A stretch of DNA of 28,320 nt. Origin: an uncultured Parasutterella sp. Its GTDB lineage: Bacteria; Pseudomonadota; Gammaproteobacteria; Burkholderiales; Burkholderiaceae_F. The DNA is taken from assembly GCA_900766055.1 (NCBI GenBank), contig CAAFTZ010000168.1, positions 1-28,320 on the forward strand, written 5' to 3'. Positions 24,621 through 28,320 of this stretch are shown here, in pieces. The notes under the pieces are model-generated. The model did no database searches and was not told the origin of the DNA. It was given only the letters and a program-made list of their open reading frames with translations. The stretch's first letter is position 1, and each line of letters begins with the position of its first letter. A program made the translations under genes and the position numbers.

Positions 24621-25949
24621 GTGAAGCCGTTTAGAACCAAATTTACGAAGATTTTGACAGGTCTGGGTGTGACTGCGGCTTTACTGTTTTCCATTCCCTC
24701 TTTGGCTGTTTCTCAGGAAACAGCTCTTCCCGGGAAAGGCGAAGTGGTATTAGAGAAAGCCGGCGAGATTGAACTCGGGGATTTGATTCAGCAGTGGGCC
24801 AGCGAGATGGATCATGTTTACGCCGAGACTCGCATCCAAGCAAAAGACACGAACAAAAAGATTTTCGAAAGATTGGGCATTAACGACAAAGCATTTGTTC
24901 GTTATGTAAATTCCATTAAAGGTAAAGAGAATCCTTTTGCTCGCCTCCAGACAGGACGTTTGATTCAGGCCCGCCTGACACCGACCGGAGAAGTGATTTC
25001 TCTGCGCGTTTTCCGTCCGATTGACTCCTTGTCTCGCGACGTCGCTTATTTCCAGGTTAGCAAAGAATCCGGAAAATTTAAGCACGCCAACTTAAAGAGC
25101 GAGATTGACGCTTTCCCGATTGCCTCTTCCGCAGTGATTAAAACTTCGCTCGAGAGCGCAGCCGTTTCGGCCAATATTCCTGCCAATGTTTTGACACAGA
25201 TCAAAGAAAGACTGAGCACCTCGATGGATGTGAACAAAGGTGTTGCCGTCGGCGATTCTTTCAGCGTTATTTATGAACGCCGTCAGATTGACGGTGCTGA
25301 CCTTGGTTCCGGCAAACTTTTGGCGATTGAATATTTCTCCAAAGGCAAGACCATTGATTCTTACTGGTACGAGGGCGAAGGCGTCGAGGGCTACTTTGAT
25401 TCCGAAGGCAACAACACGGACATTACGTTCCTGCGTATGCCCTGTGAAGCCCGTGTAACCTCTACTTTCAACCGCGTCCGCAAGCATCCTGTGACGGGAC
25501 GCCTGCGTCCGCACTGGGGCGTTGACCTCGGTGCACCGCGCGGAACTCCGGTTTACGCAGCCGGCGACGGAGTGATTTCTTCCAAGAAATATCAACGCCG
25601 CGGCTACGGTTACTGGCTTGAGCTGACTCATGCCGGCGGTTATAAATCCCTTTATGCTCACTTAAGCAAGTACGCTCCCGGCATGGCCGAAGGCGTCAGA
25701 GTTAAGAAGGGACAACTGATCGGATATGTCGGTACTTCCGGTATGGTGACTGGTCCTCATCTTCACTATGAACTGAAGAAAGACGGTCAGCAGATCAATC
25801 CGCTCATCGCCGATCTTCGAACCGGAGAAAATCTGAAAGAGGATGCGCTGGAAGATTTCAAGCTTGCAATCTCTCCAATGCGCCGCCAGATCGCAATGCT
25901 GAGCCGACTTCAGCTTGCGCAGAATTCAGCCGCAACAGGTTCGGACTAA
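24621..25949 (+). CDS. M23 family murein endopeptidase (MepM/Csd3-like)
   Basis: This 442-residue envelope enzyme should cut peptide cross-links in peptidoglycan, making room for new strands. An N-terminal basic stretch and hydrophobic segment (about residues 8-25) form a signal peptide or anchor. The middle (about 40-280) resembles the regulatory domains that precede M23 domains in MepM and Csd3. The C-terminal M23 domain has all metal and catalytic residues: H298 and D302 in HWGVD, H347 in YAHL, and H380/H382 in GPHLHYEL. The frame extends upstream to TTG 24570, but GTG 24621, preceded by GAGAGAT, puts a sensible signal sequence at the N-terminus. It precedes anmK, which recycles a murein sugar, and diverges from tyrS. 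Confidence 0.93.
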   Translation: MKPFRTKFTKILTGLGVTAALLFSIPSLAVSQETALPGKGEVVLEKAGEIELGDLIQQWASEMDHVYAETRIQAKDTNKKIFERLGINDKAFVRYVNSIKGKENPFARLQTGRLIQARLTPTGEVISLRVFRPIDSLSRDVAYFQVSKESGKFKHANLKSEIDAFPIASSAVIKTSLESAAVSANIPANVLTQIKERLSTSMDVNKGVAVGDSFSVIYERRQIDGADLGSGKLLAIEYFSKGKTIDSYWYEGEGVEGYFDSEGNNTDITFLRMPCEARVTSTFNRVRKHPVTGRLRPHWGVDLGAPRGTPVYAAGDGVISSKKYQRRGYGYWLELTHAGGYKSLYAHLSKYAPGMAEGVRVKKGQLIGYVGTSGMVTGPHLHYELKKDGQQINPLIADLRTGENLKEDALEDFKLAISPMRRQIAMLSRLQLAQNSAATGSD

Positions 25950-25967
25950 ACGACTTGTTAGAATTTG

Positions 25968-25997
25968 AGGCCTCAGTTGTATGAGGCCTTTGTTTTT
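25968..25997 (+). terminator. Terminator-like hairpin ending at the anmK start codon
   Basis: A perfect 8-bp stem (25968-25975 with 25982-25989), loop of six, is followed by TTG and five T, and then directly by the anmK ATG at 25998. It is a proper terminator shape for the M23 gene. Its right arm also contains the only GAGG that could serve anmK as a ribosome-binding site. Confidence 0.75.
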
Positions 25998-27104
25998 ATG
26001 TGCACTCCGAATATTCCTATTTACGTCGGCATGATGTCCGGCACCAGCATGGACGGTGTTGATGCTGTCGCATGCGTTTTTAATGAAAAAGGCTGTCAAT
26101 TTATTGCCCGCAGTTTTGAGCCTTACTCGGACATGCTGCGCGAAAGCCTGCTTTCCTTGTGTCAGACCGGACCGGACGAAGTCTTCCGCATGCAGAACGG
26201 TGCCAACGAGATCGCAAAGATTTATGCAAAGGCTTTCAATAAGCTGCTGACAGACAGCGGACTAAATTACAAGAACATCCGGGCGATCGGTGCGCACGGG
26301 CAGACGATACGGCACAATCCGCAGATCGGCGCGAGCACTCAGCTGATCAACGGGGCTTTACTGGCGGAGCTAACAAAAACGGATGTGATTACGGATTTCA
26401 GAAGCCGTGACTTGGCTGCCGGCGGAGAAGGGGCACCGCTGGTTCCCGCCTTTCATAAGTGGGTGCTGAGCGGAGATGTGCCGCGCGGCATTTTAAATAT
26501 CGGCGGCATCAGCAATCTTACCGTATTGCCCGAGCGCGGCAGCGACGACGAAGTTCTGGGTTTTGACTGCGGTCCCGGAAACGTGCTGATGGATGCATGG
26601 ATCGAAAAGGTCAACCACGTTCGATATGATCAGGATGCCGTGTGGGCACGTAGCGGTAAAGTCATTCCGCAGCTGCTGGAGAGCTTGAAACAGGAGAAAT
26701 TCTTTTCTCAGGTTCCGCCGAAGAGCACCGGACGGGAACTTTTCAACCTGCCTTGGCTGGAAGCCCGATTAAACGGAGAAAAGCCGGAGGACGTGCAGCG
26801 GACGCTGGTTTCCTTTACTGCAGAAACCGTCACGGATGCGATTCGCAATTTTGCGCCGCACATCAAAGAGCTGAGAGTCTGCGGCGGAGGCGCCAAGAAT
26901 CCTCTGATGATTAGTGAGCTGGCACTGCTCAATCCCGAGTTGGTTGTCACGACAACTGCGGACCTCGGCGTGGATCCGCAGGACGTTGAGGGGTTAGCGT
27001 TTGCGTGGCTGGCTTATCGTTTTGACCGTCGCGAGTCAGGAAATCTGCCGAGTGCCACCGGCGCATCCGGTTCTCGAATTCTGGGCTGCCTATATCCTGC
27101 ATAA
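25998..27104 (+). CDS. anmK: Anhydro-N-acetylmuramic acid kinase
   Basis: AnmK opens and phosphorylates 1,6-anhydro-MurNAc, released during murein turnover, to MurNAc-6-phosphate for cell wall recycling (368 residues, normal length). Motifs: GMMSGTSMDGVDAV at 11-24, AIGAHGQTIRHNP, DVITDFRSRDLAAGGEGAPLVPAFH, LNIGGISNLT, DCGPGNVLMDAW and VCGGGAKNP, all standard for the family. The frame extends to TTG 25965, but ATG 25998 fits family N-termini. The start is odd because it directly follows the T run of a terminator-like hairpin. Transcription must read through from the M23 gene, and the likely ribosome-binding site is inside the stem. erpA converges from the other side across a shared terminator. 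Confidence 0.95.
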   Translation: MCTPNIPIYVGMMSGTSMDGVDAVACVFNEKGCQFIARSFEPYSDMLRESLLSLCQTGPDEVFRMQNGANEIAKIYAKAFNKLLTDSGLNYKNIRAIGAHGQTIRHNPQIGASTQLINGALLAELTKTDVITDFRSRDLAAGGEGAPLVPAFHKWVLSGDVPRGILNIGGISNLTVLPERGSDDEVLGFDCGPGNVLMDAWIEKVNHVRYDQDAVWARSGKVIPQLLESLKQEKFFSQVPPKSTGRELFNLPWLEARLNGEKPEDVQRTLVSFTAETVTDAIRNFAPHIKELRVCGGGAKNPLMISELALLNPELVVTTTADLGVDPQDVEGLAFAWLAYRFDRRESGNLPSATGASGSRILGCLYPA

Positions 27105-27130
27105 ACGAAAAGACCTCCTTGCGGAGGTCT
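27103..27130 (-). terminator. Terminator of erpA (and converging anmK)
   Basis: A perfect 8-bp stem (27111-27118 with 23-30 of the same line of hundred, i.e. 27123-27130) with a TTGC loop is followed on the minus strand by TTTCGTTT. It ends erpA and lies six bases after the anmK stop, so it may also halt anmK transcripts. Confidence 0.8.
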
Positions 27131-27156
27131 CTGACGATTTTGTCGTGTCTTAATGC

Positions 27157-27528
27157 TTAGACGGAGAAGCTGGAGCCGCAGCTGCAGGTTGTCGTTGCAT
27201 TCGGGTTCTTAATCACGAACTGTGCGCCTTCGAGGTCTTCTTTGTAGTCGATCTCAGCGCCGACGAGGTACTGATAGCTCATAGAGTCGATCAGGAGGGT
27301 GACTCCGTTTCTGACCATCACAGCGTCGTCTTCGTTGGTGGTTTCATCAAAAGTGAAGCCGTACTGGAAACCGGAGCATCCTCCGCCCTGAACGAATACT
27401 CTGAGTTTGAGATTCGGGTTGCCTTCCTCGTCAATCAGTTCTTTAACTTTGAGGCTGGCGGCATCGGTGAAGATAATGGGGTCGGGAAGCTTGATCTGTT
27501 CCTGATCCTGAACATTGTTTTCAGCCAT
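27157..27528 (-). CDS. erpA: Iron-sulfur insertion protein ErpA
   Basis: ErpA is an A-type carrier that delivers Fe-S clusters to target enzymes, including those of isoprenoid synthesis and respiration. The 123-residue protein has the three cluster-binding cysteines C51 (GGGCSGFQYGF), C115 and C117 (CSCGSSF), with the FTDAASLKVKELI N-terminal helix and VRNGVTLLIDSMSYQYLVG segment typical of ErpA. An upstream TTG at 27543 keeps the frame, but ATG 27528 is chosen for AAGGA placed eight bases before it and the usual N-terminus. It is transcribed alone on the minus strand, converging on anmK and diverging from glyA. Confidence 0.96.
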   Translation of the reverse strand: MAENNVQDQEQIKLPDPIIFTDAASLKVKELIDEEGNPNLKLRVFVQGGGCSGFQYGFTFDETTNEDDAVMVRNGVTLLIDSMSYQYLVGAEIDYKEDLEGAQFVIKNPNATTTCSCGSSFSV

Positions 27529-27564
27529 TATTTTTCCTTGCAATAAGTAAATTTAGTACTACGG

Positions 27565-27570
27565 ATTATA
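27565..27570 (-). promoter_or_regulatory. Candidate -10 of the erpA promoter
   Basis: TATAAT on the minus strand lies about 37 bases before the erpA start. TTGTGC occurs 15 bases further upstream, a slightly short spacing for a -35. No clear IscR-type operator was found around it. Confidence 0.45.
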
Positions 27571-27693
27571 GAGAATCCATCAATAGCACAAGGCCGGATT
27601 AGGTCATAATTTGTGAAAACAAACGGATTCCGTCCAATAGATTAAGCCGTTTGATTTTAGGAAGCGAAGCCGCGTTCAGCGGAGTTTCAAACT

Positions 27694-27699
27694 TATAAT
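27694..27699 (+). promoter_or_regulatory. Candidate -10 of the glyA promoter
   Basis: A perfect TATAAT lies 63 bases before the glyA start. The -35 region is poor. Downstream, a short stem CTGCGG/CCGCAG near 27713-27733 may form in the leader. No known riboswitch is recognised in this 218-base gap. Confidence 0.45.
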
Positions 27700-27761
27700 T
27701 CTTTGATAATCGCCTGCGGATCAACCCCCGCAGTTTTATGGCTTACTTATGGGAAAAGCAC

Positions 27762-28320
27762 ATGTTCAACAAGAATTCGACCATCGAAATATCTGACCCG
27801 GCTGTATGGGAAATCATTCAAAAAGAGGGCAAACGTCAGGAAGATCAGATTGAACTGATTGCCAGTGAGAACTACGCCTCTCCGGCCGTTATGGCGGCCC
27901 AAGGCTCGGTGCTGACCAATAAGTATGCCGAAGGATATCCCGGCAAACGCTACTACGGCGGATGCGAATATGTAGATGAAGCCGAAACACTTGCTAAAGA
28001 GCGTGCGCTCAAACTCTTCTGCGAACCTGTCGGCGTAGATATGGCAGTCAACGTACAGCCGCACTCCGGAGCTCAGGCCAATATGTCCGTTTTCTTCGGC
28101 CTGCTCAATCCCGGCGACACGGTGATGGGTATGTCGCTTGCCGAAGGCGGCCACTTGTCTCACGGCATGAAGCTCAACATGTCCGGCAAGTGGTTCAACG
28201 TCGTGAGCTACGGCTTAAACGATAAAGAAGAAATTGACTACGACCAGGTAGAAAAGCTTGCTGAAGAAAACAAGCCCAAAATTATCATCGCTGGTGCTTC
28301 CGCTTATTCTTTACATATTG
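27762..28320 (+). CDS. glyA: Serine hydroxymethyltransferase, N-terminal part (runs off window)
   Basis: GlyA is a PLP enzyme that interconverts serine and glycine and supplies 5,10-methylene-tetrahydrofolate. The first 186 codons are present and no stop is reached at the window edge. The translation is unmistakable: RQEDQIELIASENYASPAVMAAQGS, TNKYAEGYPGKRYYGGCEYVDEAE, NVQPHSGAQAN, GHLSHGMKLNMSGKWFN and VVSYGLND. Compared with E. coli there is a small insertion before NVQPHSG (CEPVGVDMA), and SGAQAN replaces SGSQAN. ATG 27762 is preferred because GGGAAAAG lies just upstream and MFNKNS resembles betaproteobacterial GlyA N-termini. An in-frame ATG at 27738 would add eight residues. The PLP-lysine region lies outside the window. 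Confidence 0.97.
   Translation, partial: MFNKNSTIEISDPAVWEIIQKEGKRQEDQIELIASENYASPAVMAAQGSVLTNKYAEGYPGKRYYGGCEYVDEAETLAKERALKLFCEPVGVDMAVNVQPHSGAQANMSVFFGLLNPGDTVMGMSLAEGGHLSHGMKLNMSGKWFNVVSYGLNDKEEIDYDQVEKLAEENKPKIIIAGASAYSLHI

Noticed and set aside
22715..27540. Near-identical start regions (AGGAAAAATAATGG) before the PEBP gene and erpA
   Set aside because: A shared good ribosome-binding site of 14 bases with no further flanking similarity is easily coincidental and not evidence of a common control element.
27544..27761. Possible riboswitch (glycine or THF type) upstream of glyA
   Set aside because: I could not find the conserved core of any known riboswitch class; only a short stem and a TATAAT are visible.
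27747..28163. 138-codon minus-strand frame opposite glyA
   Set aside because: Antisense to a clear glyA start region with many invariant motifs.
1..28320. Defence island, mobile element, prophage, toxin-antitoxin pair, CRISPR or secretion cluster
   Set aside because: Each strand was read for transposase, integrase, nuclease, methylase, repeat-spacer and small paired-gene patterns; none were seen. Apart from the double UvrA the window is conserved chromosome.

Overview
This window reads as ordinary chromosome from a mid-GC betaproteobacterium, most likely order Burkholderiales and possibly the gut Sutterellaceae (Parasutterella/Sutterella type). That placement is an inference from the style of the 5S rRNA 3' end, the LptF, GlyA and RaiA-like sequences and the gene order; no taxonomic search was possible. 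I see no mobile element, phage gene, CRISPR array, tRNA or origin. Coding density is high and almost every gene belongs to a recognisable family.

Layout. (1) 1-127: the 3' end of a 5S rRNA gene and its terminator, so an rRNA operon lies just upstream. (2) 233-7077 (+): a family-5 peptide ABC importer operon in the order binding protein, permease, M20 amidohydrolase, permease, ATPase, ATPase. The genes are packed or overlapping from the first permease on, and a stem-loop separates the binding-protein gene from the rest. (3) 7198-9485 (+): lptF and lptG, the inner-membrane permease pair of LPS export. (4) 9546-15757 (-): a MarR-type regulator and an unusual 1856-residue UvrA made of two complete UvrA units in one chain. 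(5) 16006-16317 (-): a short HPF/RaiA-like ribosome-binding protein, followed by a 438-base AT-rich non-coding stretch. (6) 16756-19724 (+): glpK-glpD, taking glycerol to dihydroxyacetone phosphate. (7) 19788-20851 (+): a strong promoter, a structured leader, rplM-rpsI and tandem UUCG-loop terminators. (8) 20951-22009 (+): argC. (9) 22068-24436 (-): an operon transcribed tyrS, dtd, then a PEBP-family gene. (10) 24621-27104 (+): an M23 endopeptidase and anmK, pairing murein cleavage with recycling of the anhydro-sugar. (11) 27157-27528 (-): erpA. (12) 27762 to the right edge (+): the first 186 codons of glyA.

Functionally this is mostly housekeeping: nutrient uptake, envelope building and recycling, DNA repair, translation and its quality control, glycerol, arginine and one-carbon metabolism, and Fe-S delivery. 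The feature that stands out most is the tandem UvrA. Lesser points are the amidohydrolase inside the importer operon, the anmK start codon sitting at the end of a terminator-like hairpin, and the rplM leader. I found no convincing undescribed multi-gene system.
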